Positions 43,086 to 54,466 of a stretch of 64,000 bases of DNA are shown here, piece after piece (position 1 is the stretch's first letter; each line of letters begins with the position of its first letter). A program made the translations under genes and the position numbers. The notes beneath the pieces are model-generated. The model saw nothing but the letters and a program-made list of their open reading frames with translations, was not told where the DNA came from and ran no database searches. Origin of the DNA: Galerina marginata (lineage: Eukaryota > Basidiomycota > Agaricomycetes > Agaricales > Galerinaceae); NCBI GenBank assembly GCA_023014335.1, contig JAECYW010000020.1, positions 868,001-932,000 on the forward strand, written 5' to 3'.

Positions 43086-44907
43086 CAATCATATGAACCT
43101 ACCTTGACCAATGAGTTTGGGGAAGTTGATTCTTGCTAGCTCTTTCAGGCTTGATGTCCCTTCATGATTAACGATCAAAGTCGTAGAGGGTGCTGGAGCT
43201 CCTGACGTCAAGGATAAATCCGTGAATGTAACGGGCGCCTCGACCTCTCCGGGAACAGTGGATTGGTCCACCTTTGCCAGCTTTGGTCTTACCAGTGAAG
43301 CGGAAAATAGAACCACGCTTGGCAGTAATAATGACGTCACCAGTTGGCAAAGGGTATAAACAAGTATTGAGACAAGCACGATTTGGAGCGTTGAATAGTC
43401 ACCAGACCTCGAGGAGGGCTTTTTGGCGACTTTTAATCCGTGGGTGACATCCTATAGTAATGGAAATGATGTTGAAATACAAGTCTGAATTTAGGTTGGA
43501 AACGTACCATCCAGATAGTAAGGCTACTCTCCTTGCCATTGACGCAAGATACAGCCGCGATCACGTCGTGACTTGTGGAGACATTCGAAGAAGCCTGCCA
43601 GTAGCCAATACGCAGTTAAGCAACAATAAAATGGCAAGAAAAGTCTATTAGCGCATACATGAACAGCTTGGATGTTTGCCCCACGACCTGATAAGCTTCC
43701 GTTAATTGCAAAACTACTTCAAGACTGCTTAAATAGGTACCTGGTACTTGGAATGTGGCTGCCTTGAACACCTCATTGTCCCTGGTTCGATAAATATTAA
43801 TGCGTCCTTTGCCGGACACTGCGACAACATAGTTCCCATCTCGCATGGAGGCGATGCCTTGCGAGCAGAAACAATAAACCTCGTATCGCCCGTAGCAGAG
43901 GCGGGTAAATTTGGAAGTATCATAGATGTCAAACCCATTTCTGAGATTGTACACCACTAAACGACCATCTGAAAGAAGCAGAGCATTTCCACTGACAAAC
44001 AAGCACATGAGTAGAGCCTTAAGCAGTGAGAATAACACGTCTCCCTCACAGATGCGTGTTGTCAGCTGCTCCTTCAAACTGACCTAGCCTGTGCTCCTCT
44101 ATCAATTCCCAAGGCTCAACCAGAAATCTTTGCCTGTAACGTAACGTCAGCAATTTAGATCGACATGCGGAGAGCGTTTTTTAGACATACAACACAACTT
44201 GTTCAAGGAAGCCGACCAAAACATGAGAGCCGTTGTCCACGAAGTTAACAGACCTGGGTTCATGGAAGGACGTAGGGCTGTGGAATTCTCTAGGGGTGAG
44301 TATCCCTCAAGCAATGTGATTCAGCTAAGACGGAATTAGAGAATTAGAAAGGTAAAAGGCTTGCACACCATCAGGAGTAATATCCCAAAGGCGTACGCTA
44401 CGTACGCCTTGTCCAACCGAGATCAGGCGGTTGGTATTGGCACAGAAGTCCATCGATTGGACTGCTACTAACGACGCGCCATCACCATGTGCTTTTATGT
44501 GGGACGTTTCGAATAGGCGCCTCTGGGGACTGTTTTAATCGACCGTTTTGATAGTATAGATAGCCGGTTTACGCACAGCGTCATTCTTCAAGCTGAAAAC
44601 GATGATGTTACCACGGGTGGTTACCACGGGTGGTTCCAACCACCAACATGTCAACACCCAACCACATCAGTTCAGATATCCCACCAGACTCGAACGTGAG
44701 GACCTTGAACTGTTGAGGAAGATCGGTTTCTGACGCGAGATCATAAAGCAGAAGGGTTCCTGATTCATCTTGAAAACATATAAGGGTCACATTTTGAAGC
44801 GATGAGAGAAGCTCACTGGCAACCGCGAGAATATTCCCTCCGTTCGGTTGTATCTTGATACAGTTGAGGTGGCGATATTTAGTTTCGTAGGTTCGCTGCC
44901 TGACCAT
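43086..44907 (-). pseudogene. WD40-repeat protein pseudogene
   Basis: Starts MVRQRTYETKYRHLNCIKIQPNGG at 44907. An intron (about 44817-44770) joins ILAVA to ESGTLLLYDLASETD. Then follow GISELMWLGVDMLVVGTTRG, VFSLKNDAVRKP, SVGQGVRSVRLWDITPDG near 44390, ALLLSDGRLVVYNLRNGFDIYD near 43950, GNYVVAVSGKGRINIYR near 43810, and a beta-rich end near 43100. These are successive WD40 blades with a canonical RLWDI. A 13 bp tandem duplication (ACCACGGGTGGTT) at 44607-44634 shifts the frame, and a TAA follows at the KTVD/NSP point, so the gene is broken. Its role, before decay, would be scaffold-like. Confidence 0.65.
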
Positions 44908-44945
44908 GCCTAGCTCCTATACCTAGTGTAAGATTCTGATGCGAC

Positions 44946-45330
44946 TCATGCACCCAAGCTTACATTTGGAGAGCGAAGGAAGAAGGAAGTGAACTGGCCC
45001 ATCTTTGAAGCTATGTGGGAGAGAAATGCAAGGCGATGTTTCAGAACGATTTGGCGCTTAAGAAAGCGACTGAAAAGGTCCCGTCCAAAATCTCTGTCCA
45101 TGCCAGTGGAGCCAAAGGAACAGAACAAAAAAGGCCTCCATCCCTGCTCGGATTCCACTCGAATCTCATAAGACTCTCTTGAAAGCCATTCCATTTAGAA
45201 AGGGACATGAAGACTGGATAGTCGCAAAGGATTCAGGAGTGATACGTCTTAGTGCAACTCAGATGCGGATCTGGCTGAGCAATCATTCTCTGAGGGTGGA
45301 ACGTGCGACCAAACAAAGCCACTTTCTGGA
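44946..45330 (+). other. Unassigned open stretch
   Basis: The plus frame encodes NWPIFEAMWERNARRCFRTI followed by a basic RKRLKRSRPKS segment to a TAA at 45171, then further open pieces (SGVIRLSATQMRIWLS). It could be a decayed transposase N-terminus or an exon of an unknown gene. The antisense frame is also open. Confidence 0.25.
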
Positions 45331-45588
45331 TTCGCTGAATCGCTGATGGGAACTTTTTGATATTGCTCTCGCTCTGTACGTCTCAATTGTTCTTTGATCT
45401 TCTTGAAATTTTGTAGACGTGTATAACTCGTTGTATTCTATTGGTCTAGCTGAAAAAATCGGCCGATTTGGTCAAGGTCTCGCCGATTCAATGACGGTCC
45501 TGTTCGCAGATGTAACTGAGCATGTCGACTCTCATTTCTCCTTGTTTCGTCAAATTTCTGAATCAAGAAGGACAATCTAGTTGTATTT

Positions 45589-45774
45589 TACAGTCGACTC
45601 TCTCATAACCCATACCCTGCACCGTCCACCGAAGGGTATGGGTTATGAGAGGTTATGGGTTACGAGGGAGCACTTTTGGTGTAAAATTATGGTTTGGTAG
45701 CCGTCCAAAATCATGGGGTATGTATGGGAGAGTATGGCTTGCGGGAGGTATGGGTTATGCGGGAGTCGACTGTA
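45589..45774. mobile_element. Tc1/mariner-type MITE
   Basis: 182 bp between two TA dinucleotides. The terminal inverted repeats start CAGTCGACTC and match over about 26 of 28 bases (left ...TCTCTCATAACCCATACC, right CCGCATAACCCATACC on the complementary strand). A second internal stem, CTCTCATAACCCATACCC against GGGTATGGGTTATGAGAG, is perfect over 18 bp. TA target site and CAGTCGACT-type ends are typical of Tc1/mariner (Fot1/pogo-like) elements. Non-coding. Confidence 0.8.
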
Positions 45775-45990
45775 TTCCGTGTATACAGTGACCACACAAC
45801 TCGGATTGCGAAGCGAGCATTGCCCCCGCAGATTGCGGTTACCTAGTACAGGCACAGAGAAGGGAGGTCCGATTCGATCACGTTATGTTAGATCTTAGCG
45901 CCTGATAGGATTAAACAAGGTAGCGGAGAAAGAAAAAGAAACGCGACAAGTTAGATCTAAAGTGCCAGACTGGGCCATACTACGGTGCTT

Positions 45991-46700
45991 CTAGGACCTG
46001 GGAAGCTCCACCAAGACACCGTCCGAGAAAGCTTCCAAAATTCGTCTGAAATCCTCCAGCGCCTGGCTCTCAACCAACTCTCAACTCCGCAAATCCGGAT
46101 AAAGTTGTTCCACGAAAGGATTTTTTTCTAGGCCTGCGGCGCTTGACCTTTCGCGCTCACGGCGTACACGTGCTTGAAGGCATGTAGCAATGATGTCATG
46201 ACTCGGCCAGTTCATCTCGTATCTTGAAAGTATTTCTCTTTTGCCTAGCGACACAATTAGCCCAGCAATAAATTATCATACCTCGCCTTGGATTTTAAGT
46301 TGAAATTGCTTCAGGAGGCTGCTTGGTTGTTGTCAAACCCCGGAGCAGTGAACGCCGCTCAGTGTGGTATCTGATGCGGTCCTGTGTGAATTTCTATGAC
46401 AATTGCAAGGTCAGCAGGGTTCGCATTTTCAAGAAAAAATCGAACCTGAATTGCGCTGTACATCGCAGGATCCCATGCTAACACCCCCTTACGGTTGTGA
46501 CCCTCTCCCAGGTGATCCTGCTTCAAGTTGACCACATGGTTTAACGATAAGTCCTTTACAGCTTTCTGTCAGAGACTGCAAATCAGTTAATAGCAAATCC
46601 AGTCCCAATTTGTCCGGTACAAATCCAGTATCTTGTGATACGTCCCATCTGTCAAAAATCAAGCTTCTTCCTGTTGACATCATGATTGAGCACATCTTCC
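45991..46700 (-). pseudogene. Unassigned family X, copy 2 (inverted)
   Basis: Reads right to left: GLDLLLTDLQSLTESCKGLIV near 46600, VLAWDPAMYSAIQ near 46460, an intron ending near 46397, RIRYHTERRSLLRGL, a TAA within the EAIST/NPRR segment, and a further intron ending TCGCTAG. The YEMNWPSHDIIATCLQ block near 46215 is followed by an acidic C-terminus ending at 45991. The 46195-46560 part is an inverted copy of 27430-27860. The internal stop and small indels indicate a pseudogene. Confidence 0.5.
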
Positions 46701-47362
46701 TCCGAGTTGATGCCATCCAACGACCTTGATAAAATTCTTACTCAATATGAACGACTCGAAAAGGAAAGGTCGAGAAAGCGAGGAGAAGCGCGAACATCAG
46801 CATTCTGGATGGCGCAAATCCCCCAAAACCAAAAGCTAGGTATTTGGCCACCCAGCTGGTCGGGAAAGTTAAATAGTCAGGTTGGTGGATGGACATTCAT
46901 TGCGACCAATAATAATAACTTCCAAATCATGCCCTTTTCACAGGACCGATCCACGTGCATAGAGGAGCAGGTATAGCGTGACAAAAATCCTGGGTGACCC
47001 CAAACGATAAAAGAACGAGCCCTATAAATGGGACTCGTAAAAGGTTTTGAAAGTTTCGTACGCCGCAGAAACAAAGGGAACCTCAATCTGTGCGCCAGCT
47101 AAATTGTGTGCCAAGACAAGTCAACTTCAATGGGCAGGAATAGTGGAATAGTGACATACGTAGAGGTCGCTTATCAGCCGGAAGCCGACCGATTTCAATA
47201 TCTAAGTAGTCTGGCAAATAGCTTTGATAAATGTTCCAAGTGCTCGTGGATCGGGTTTAATGACGTCTCATCGCTCGACTACCTGGGAAGTAGACAATCC
47301 CGTCTCGGAACTGAGTTTCAAAACGAGATTATCAAGTGCTTTCAACCCCTTTTCAGGGCATT
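46701..47362 (+). other. Weak ORF and short dispersed repeat
   Basis: A plus frame to 46976 encodes a charged helix (DKILTQYERLEKERSRKRGEA) followed by KLGIWPPSWSGKLNSQ. It may be an exon of an unassigned gene. At about 46974-47027 the AGCGTGACAAAAATCCTGG...GATAAAAGAACGAG block repeats 42580-42631. Confidence 0.3.
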
Positions 47363-47770
47363 TTAGCGTTCTTTCGAAAGTCTACCGACAGTATCATCGA
47401 CATCGTCAACTTCCTTTGCATTGCCAGAAGTATATTGTTTTACCGATGATGCTCTTCCAGAAAGAGGCGAGTCGGACCCGGTCGTAGGTGGTACAATGTT
47501 GGGCAGTGGAAATTGACTTGAAGGAGGAGCGCCTCCTGGTGTTGGTAGGTAAAGATTGATAGAGGGAGCCCGGCCACGGGCAGGCAGAGCGTTTGTAGGT
47601 GTGACGCTACGCGGAGCAATTCGACTTTGCGGCGGAACCAACAACTTTTCGGAGGGGAAACATTCTGTCGGTTTGGCCGAAGAACGTTTTCGAGCTACTA
47701 TTTGACTTGGAGGAGGGGCAGATTCAGGAAGTTCGACATGCGAGCCAGACCGCGTAGTACTGGACTGCAC
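47363..47770 (-). CDS. Proline/serine-rich hypothetical protein or exon
   Basis: 135-residue open frame with low-complexity sequence (for example APPPSQIVARKRSSAKP, PTPGGAPPSSQFPLPNIVPP) and an acidic DDVDDTVG end. Such a disordered region is usual in fungal regulatory proteins. No domain, and no clear partner exon found. The frame is long for random sequence of this composition but not decisive. Confidence 0.3.
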   Translation of the reverse strand: MQSSTTRSGSHVELPESAPPPSQIVARKRSSAKPTECFPSEKLLVPPQSRIAPRSVTPTNALPARGRAPSINLYLPTPGGAPPSSQFPLPNIVPPTTGSDSPLSGRASSVKQYTSGNAKEVDDVDDTVGRLSKER

Positions 47771-47908
47771 TGGCCTAGGGGGGTCACAAGATACCTGTCG
47801 AGAGTTTGGTACAACCGGTGGTCACTGGTGGCGGTGGAACATAGTGCTGAGAAAAAACGCTTCCGGCCGGATCCCCAGTGAAAAACCCGTCTGCTGTGAC
47901 AGAGCGCT

Positions 47909-49071
47909 GGTGCTCCTCAACTCGACCAAGACGACATTAGGCCTAGGCCTCCTACTGAATTCTGCACCAAGCGAGGTGAAATGGCACGGAAATTAAAGTG
48001 CTTAGCCTCCCTATATCTCAGAGGCTGTAGAAGCAGTGCCGAATGAATGATACAGAGTTAGAGGTGAAACATCGAACGAATTGAGCTTGACCTTTGAAGT
48101 CCCAGTCTCAAAGACTTCTCAAAAAGGGTCGTGGGAATTAATGAGTAATGTCTTGCGTCCCTAGGACCAGATGACAAATGATCGGAGTGTCTTTTTCCGA
48201 CCTCCATCTTTCTTTCCAAACCCAAAGAATTTCCTCAATTCATAACAGCCATGAGAAATCTCAAAAGAATTTCAGAAGCAACAAAAAGAGAAAGTCATGG
48301 ATCAATAGGTAATGATTGTTGAAAGCAGTTCACTCATACCATCTGATCATAGGAGTCAACGGAGACGACTGGTGATAAAGCATTTCAACCACAGGTGTCT
48401 TGAGTGACCTCCAGTCGCTCATTTATTGCAGCGCTACATGTATGAGGGTGGAACCCTCGCGTACTGGTGCGGTCGAACTTCCAAGGCACTGACCTAATTT
48501 TTTTAAATTGACAATAAGTCGGAAGGTCGAGCGTTCTGGTAGGAGTTCTTTGACAATGTTTGCGGCGACTTGAAAATCTTCTCTCCAACTAACGGGTGGC
48601 CCTGCTGGCGTTTGTAGGCAGAAATGATTAACAAACGCCCTTCTGATGATGAACGGTCAGTGAAAATAGCGCAGTACGTCAACTCCTGCCTTTTTGCATG
48701 ATCAGCGCTTCTAAATTACGAGTCTAGAAGACGAAAATGTCGCGTAACAATTTATTGGCGTGTCCCGATGGGTATTTGAGTTTGATGTTGTAGGATCCGG
48801 GGACCTGAACGATCGGCCAAACTCCAAGCTATGCGTAATATGGACTCTTTTATGGGGCACTGGCGTGTCCATGTCAAAGAACAAACAATCTTGAACGGTG
48901 AAGTATAATCCGGGGGCAATAGGTAAGGATTCTAAACCATGGAATCTGTTCAGGATCTCCTGACCTACATTCGAATATTGTCGAACACTTTTAAGCAAGC
49001 AAATATCAGAAATTTGCTGACCCTTCTTTCTTCTTTTTTTTTTGCCACTTGAGGACCGTAGCACCATACCT
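47909..49071. repeat. Segmental duplication, copy 2: conserved 5' flank
   Basis: Direct copy of 18970-20132 at a constant offset of 28,939 bp with six substitutions counted and no indels. Left of 47909 the sequences are unrelated. Confidence 0.85.
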
Positions 49072-49920
49072 ATGAACCAAATCAAACGTGTCCGCTTCAA
49101 CGATGAGGAGACCTTCTTCTCTCCACCTACATTCCACCCCATGCCCCGACCGTGTATCGTGTTGTCGCCGACTGGACTCAGCACTCCTCGCGCATCAAAG
49201 CGCGTCCACTTTGCCTCCGAGGCAACCTACTTCACCTCATTTCCGCAACCTCCCCTCCTAATCGGTTATTCAAATGTACCCATTCCCGGAACGATATGCA
49301 TTCCCCGCACAGCTTATGCCCCTCCCACTTCGTTACCCTCCCTCTTGTCTTCCAAGGTCCATTCCTCATCGAGAGGGTCTGTTCATCCTCGGCTCCACCC
49401 GTACTTCGACGCTTCATCAGTGACCTGGAACTTGATGGACCCCCCATCTACGATCAGAAGGAACAAGCACGGAATTTCTACCGAAATACTTTGCGAGGTG
49501 GCTTGCTATCCCCCCAAGAAAAGTATGGTGCTCACGACACCCTATCTCCCGTGGGCAATTGAAGCTCATGCTTCATGCCACCATGATCTCACACTAGGGG
49601 ACGTCTTCCAAGCGATATACGACTCCCTCCAAACCAATATTTCATGGCGGGAGTTTAACAGCCTCCTCTATCTAGACCGAAAGCGTGCCACAAGAGCATA
49701 CGAGCGCCGATACAGACGACATCGAAACGCTTGGATGTACGACAAAGAAAAACAAGCAGGAATGAAACGCATTGATTTTCTCATCGGACATTCCGTCTTC
49801 CTTGGAATATCTCAACCCTGTTTTCATCATAATCGATTGCCGCTTACCCAGTGGTCACAAGGAAGGGATTCAAAGCTTGTCGAGGAGCTCGTCCTTTCTT
49901 TCTCTTCACAGAAAGTCTAG
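49072..49920 (+). CDS. DUF6699-like protein, copy 2
   Basis: Single exon, 282 residues from the ATG at 49072. The first 34 residues are identical to copy 1. After that, replacements are frequent (for example KRVHF for KRVQF, SWREFNSLLYLDR for TWEESHSLGYPDR, GMKRIDFLIGHSVF for GIKRIDFIMGHSLF), while domain landmarks (LPWAIEAHASCHH, LTLGDVFQAIYDSLQTNI, RKRATRAYERRYRRH) stay fixed. The reading frame is intact. Copy 1 has about ten extra residues near the C-terminus. Both RVxF-like motifs are retained. An F-box gene follows, as in copy 1. Confidence 0.75.
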   Translation: MNQIKRVRFNDEETFFSPPTFHPMPRPCIVLSPTGLSTPRASKRVHFASEATYFTSFPQPPLLIGYSNVPIPGTICIPRTAYAPPTSLPSLLSSKVHSSSRGSVHPRLHPYFDASSVTWNLMDPPSTIRRNKHGISTEILCEVACYPPKKSMVLTTPYLPWAIEAHASCHHDLTLGDVFQAIYDSLQTNISWREFNSLLYLDRKRATRAYERRYRRHRNAWMYDKEKQAGMKRIDFLIGHSVFLGISQPCFHHNRLPLTQWSQGRDSKLVEELVLSFSSQKV

Positions 49921-50919
49921 CGCTGTATTGTTTCAACTGGCTTTTCCACTCTATTGGATTCACGTATCAACTCGACCGCCGCTATATTCCTATAAATATG
50001 TTGACCGTAACTCCTCTTCATTTTTCTTTAATCATCCTCTCTTGTCCCCGTATTCCTCGAGCTCCGTAGCGCCAACATCCGACCTGCGACCTGATTTTGT
50101 TTCCGTGCGCTTGTCAACATTCCAACGTCAGCCCCATGAATATACTTCCTTACTCGTCACCCTTCTAGTCGTTGATTTTGGAGCAAGATTTCTTGTCAAT
50201 GCGGGTAGCAATCGTGTTGGGTATGGGGAATCAACGCGGACCGTCTTTGTCCATGATATCAAACGCGTGCAATGAAGCCAACACCCTGCTATTCTCCATA
50301 TAAATGTATATTACGGGCGCAAATTATTTTTACACATTACATCGGCCGTTCGAGTAAGTATTGTCTAATGTGCCGGCTAGCCGCTTAGGAATTGGTTGGG
50401 ATTGAATAAGATAAAATAAGTACTTATGGTTTTTTGATATTCTAACATTTGAAGTGGGAAAATAAAATAAGAAGCGAAGTTTGGGGTATGTGTGAGGGGA
50501 GCGCTTAATTTTGTCTTGCCGACTACAAGCGGAGATTGAAAATGGCCGGGTGTCCGGGCGATCTGGATCGAGTTGTACCAATCGACCTAAGAATCGTTTT
50601 GACATCAAAACTGTGTACAGAAAATGAGGGCGGGGACCTGGTTTGGGTGATTGCTTGTTCCGGGAATAGAAGAAATCGATCGAGATCTACACACGAGTTT
50701 TCCGAATCGACCTGCCCAAGTTTGCAGGGTCGAATTCTTGTCAGCCAAGCAAGCACAGGCTGAAATGACCAGCGACGTTTTGAGTTGAGCGCGAAGCACA
50801 CATAATTTTGGCTGCATTAGCTATTCTTCAAGAAAATATCTAATAAAAGATGAGCCACATTTCGTAAAACAAGAGAACCAATTTCGTTGTAAGCCGCCAG
50901 TTTTTCAACATGTCGGGCC
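49921..50919. other. Intergenic flank of the second cassette
   Basis: The first 200 bp are related to 21015-21230 but diverged. Overlapping frames on both strands between 50330 and 50817 are not supported by motif or splice pattern. Confidence 0.35.
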
Positions 50920-51306
50920 ATATTGCCGTGTTCTGATCGCCGTAGCTAGGTCGGTGCATGTCGTATTATTTCCAATTCGAAAGTTTGAATGAATGTTGAA
51001 ACTGCGCTTTCGACCTTCCTCCGAGTGTCCCTCGATATTTTAGCTTTAGTTTCCGACTTTACTTTACAACGTGCACAGTGCTCATGATTCCTGAAGATCC
51101 TCTGACCCGGGTTGTTGATACGCAAAGCACCAAAAACATTCCAGATCTAGATCTAGAAAGAGAGAAATGGAAGCATAAGAACCTTATTCGACAAGGTTAT
51201 TTGATCAGCTTTCATACAGGCTCGCGATACGTACTATCATGGGAATTCCGCAAGCCCAGGACCGGGAATATAAGGCGGAGACTCTAAGAGGGACAGAAAA
51301 CTGGCA
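50920..51306 (+). promoter_or_regulatory. Duplicated promoter region of the F-box gene, copy 2
   Basis: Shares GTTCTGATCGCCGTAGCTAGGTCG, GAATGAATGTTGAAACTGC, GAGTGTCCCTCGA and TTTAGCTTTAG blocks with 22431-22865. Confidence 0.55.
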
Positions 51307-52953
51307 ATGGTCTCCTTGTCAGCTTTAATGGCAACCCCTCCGATTCAAAAACTTGACCGCTATCTTATCTGGGAGATTTTCTCCCTACTTGCAGATATGG
51401 AGCAAGAGTCAGAGTGCAAGCTTCCAGCAATCAAAACCTTGCTGCGTGTCTGCCTGGTCAGCAAGGGTTGGAGAGAACTCGCCTTAAACTCGCCGTCTTT
51501 GTGGGGGCGCGTCCTAAACGTCTCGTTTCTTTGCGAGCACGGAACGGACGAAACTGAAATCGTCAATAGGAGTGGGCAAGCCCCTCTGGATATCAAGGTC
51601 CTCCCAGATGGACGTCAGAATCACTCTCCCTTGGTCAAAAAAATGCTCTTACGGCTCATTGGGAGCCATTGGACCAGAATTCGACACCTATTCCTCGATG
51701 GTATTCCATGGTCGCCATCACTGGCGCGTCTGTTCGCGATGTCGGCGCCGAGCCTCAAAGTATTTAGATGGCGCCTCTTGTCACCGAATCTCAACGCAGA
51801 TGACCCAGACTTCCCAACCCCCAGTCTACCTACCGACCCACTTGACCTGTTCTCCAATGATGCGCCTTTACTGCGCGACTTTTGTATGTATGGTGATCCT
51901 GCGATGGTAAACCTTTCCACGCTTCCAACAGGAAACCTTCGTTTCCTGTCGCTAGGTCACCTGGGTCACGGTGTAATGAAATCCCTTTCTGATCTCCATG
52001 TTGGCCTGATGTGCATTCCAACCCTGGAGGTCTTGAAATTGTCCCAGCCTTCTTCCATCACCACTTCTGCCATCAACACACCAATAGAATCCCCAATCAG
52101 CCTTCCCAATCTTACCTACCTTGAACTTACTTCGTGGGGCGGCGCGAATAGCTCATTTTCGTTCGTCTCTCGGATACTCCCCAAACAAGGTTGTGCCTTG
52201 AACCTGCACACATCTTTTTCGGACCATGAAGTTGTGGATTTCAACACAGTAGCCCACTGTCAAACCATTTCCGCAACATTTCTAGAGCGGTACAGCCAAC
52301 TCAAGACCGTGACTGGTCTTCATGTGCAATTGCGGACATGCGTCCAGGTTATCAAGTTTAACGATGGAGGTTTTACCTTCGAACTCGGGAGCAAAATGGG
52401 GGATCGCTCAGATCACATCTTCCACACCATTTTCTCCACTCTCATCATGACGGTCCAGTTTAGCCAAATCAACGACCTCCGCTTCGGACTTGAATTGGAC
52501 GACATCCCGCCAGACCAATTCTCATTACAACCTCAGATACAATCCGATCTTCGCAGTATTATGCAAGCCCTCCTCTTCGTCGAAGTGCTGGAGACCAACT
52601 TGTGTGCACTCGAATTCATAAATGACCTCCAACCCGACCCAGGGGTAACGATTATGCCAAAAGTCCATACCGTCTATCTTTTGGTCATTCTCCGTGGATG
52701 GCAGGGCCCCATGCGGCATTTCCTTAATTCAAGGAATATCCTTCGTGTCAGTTTGAAGATTCTCACATCCAAGTTCTACCCCAATGCGACCGCGGATGAA
52801 CTTTGGTCTTCGAAAGTACATTGCGGGACATCAACCTTCCGGTTTGATCTGGGAGAGTCGAGTTCTTCACCCAAGACGCCAATGAGCCGCGACGCTGGCC
52901 CAATATCCTTCCCTTGGTGGTGGAGATCCTGTTGGAAGTTCGAAGAATACTAG
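51307..52953 (+). CDS. F-box-like protein, copy 2
   Basis: Single open frame, 548 residues. An alternative start at 51328 (MATPPIQKL) is the one conserved with copy 1, whose equivalent of 51307 is TTG-free of an ATG. F-box-like region: LIWEIFSLLADMEQE, LPAIKTLLRVCLVSKGWREL, SPSLWGRVL. The segment VNRSGQAPLDIKVLP is identical in both copies. The C-terminal leucine-rich part is more diverged, with a 40-residue extension (ending FPWWWRSCWKFEEY) because the stop of copy 1 is not shared. Expected role: SKP1-binding substrate adaptor of an SCF ubiquitin ligase. Confidence 0.75.
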   Translation: MVSLSALMATPPIQKLDRYLIWEIFSLLADMEQESECKLPAIKTLLRVCLVSKGWRELALNSPSLWGRVLNVSFLCEHGTDETEIVNRSGQAPLDIKVLPDGRQNHSPLVKKMLLRLIGSHWTRIRHLFLDGIPWSPSLARLFAMSAPSLKVFRWRLLSPNLNADDPDFPTPSLPTDPLDLFSNDAPLLRDFCMYGDPAMVNLSTLPTGNLRFLSLGHLGHGVMKSLSDLHVGLMCIPTLEVLKLSQPSSITTSAINTPIESPISLPNLTYLELTSWGGANSSFSFVSRILPKQGCALNLHTSFSDHEVVDFNTVAHCQTISATFLERYSQLKTVTGLHVQLRTCVQVIKFNDGGFTFELGSKMGDRSDHIFHTIFSTLIMTVQFSQINDLRFGLELDDIPPDQFSLQPQIQSDLRSIMQALLFVEVLETNLCALEFINDLQPDPGVTIMPKVHTVYLLVILRGWQGPMRHFLNSRNILRVSLKILTSKFYPNATADELWSSKVHCGTSTFRFDLGESSSSPKTPMSRDAGPISFPWWWRSCWKFEEY

Positions 52954-54466
52954 GGAAGAACGATGATGATGATTGAAGGTGAGGAAGGAAAGAATACCCC
53001 CACGCACGTGAGGTCAAGCATTATGTAACGCACACATTTCACCGAACCAGTTCATTTGTGAGACTGTAACCTTGTGAATACCTTGGTGAATACATTCATG
53101 CCTGTTGAAATCAAATCTGCAAAAGCGTGATCATCTCAAGATCAGCAGGGGGAAAGCAAAAGAATAAGATTTCCGGTTGGCCTCTGTGACGGCAAGAGGA
53201 CTTTATGTACTGTAGACTACGGAATAATCACCTGCTAAATAGCACGCGGCGCGCGTGACCCAGCGCATTGCGCATGCTCGCACAGCCACGCAATATTCCA
53301 ACAATGCCTTCAGGTTTTAAATAAGGGGAGTGAAGTAATCAATATCATTTAAAAGTAGCAAGACGGCAGTCATTAAATACCTCATGGCATACAAGAAAGA
53401 TAGGGCCTGGAAGAGACCATCCGAAGGTATCTATCTGGATTCTACTTGTATCGAGAATGTTTTAGATTATGTAAGTGAGCTCGACCGGTCGAGTTCGCTT
53501 GGGTAATCTGTTAATTTCAGACTCCGCCCCGAATCCCGAGGCTCTCTGCCACCGCACTAAAGACTTCACCACCGATTCCCACTGACGACTTTCCCCATTC
53601 ACGACTTTAGCAGGTACGACTCACGGTTTGAGAGGCCCAATCCACGATATTGTTCACACTTTTTGGCAGGGAAACAGCCTCTTTGCGTGGATAGCAGGCG
53701 GCGCCAGATGCGCGAGTGGGGTATGGGCGGAAGGCCGTTGTTGTTGCCAGCCCTGGTAGGCTGTTGGATTTGATCAATGCAGAGCTTGAGGTCGTGGAGT
53801 TCGTGAGGAGTGGGAAGATGGTGTGTGCCATTTTTTTTTTGCCAAAAGATGTGGTCTAATCTAGCGACTCGACTAGCTCAACCTAGATCAAGCCAACGCC
53901 CTGCTCGCCCTCGACGTCAGGGAGGACATCAGCCTTCGCTCGAGCGGCAGAGTTTCCTCTCCTTCGCCACGGTCTCCCGCGCGATCTAGCAGATCGCCGC
54001 GGATAACTCGCCCGTGCATACGAATGGGACAACGACGATCAATCCTCACCGTCTTCCCACTCCAATCATTGTCAAAAACACTACACCGGCGAGTGTCTCC
54101 ATTGCCATCGCACTCTAAGCAGTGCCCGTGTCCGAGTCCGATTTCTTTACCACTGTCACGTTCAAAGGCTAAAGCGAGCCACCGCCAGCTCAACGCCGTT
54201 GCAGTTCTGCGCCATCCGTAACCGCCATCGTTGTTGCCCCAGTTTTTTTCTCCTCTAACAGCACTGCGAGCACCCCTGAGTCTGCATCAGTCATCATTAT
54301 GCCCTTCATCCCTGTCTTTCATGGCCATCATCGTTGTCACAAATACTTTCTTTGCCTGTCATAGCAGATTTACACATGTTTCTCGTCAAGAAACTGAAGT
54401 CGAATTCTCTACCAAAAATAATTATACAAAATTTTGACTTCCTGTACAGACCCAGACTTCAAATAA
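52954..54466. other. Intergenic region with a dispersed repeat
   Basis: 53458-53540 is the partner of the inverted repeat at 25241-25335. 53607-53831 (-) and 53888-54193 (-) are open frames without recognisable motifs. A poly-T run lies at 53831-53840. No gene is called. Confidence 0.35.
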
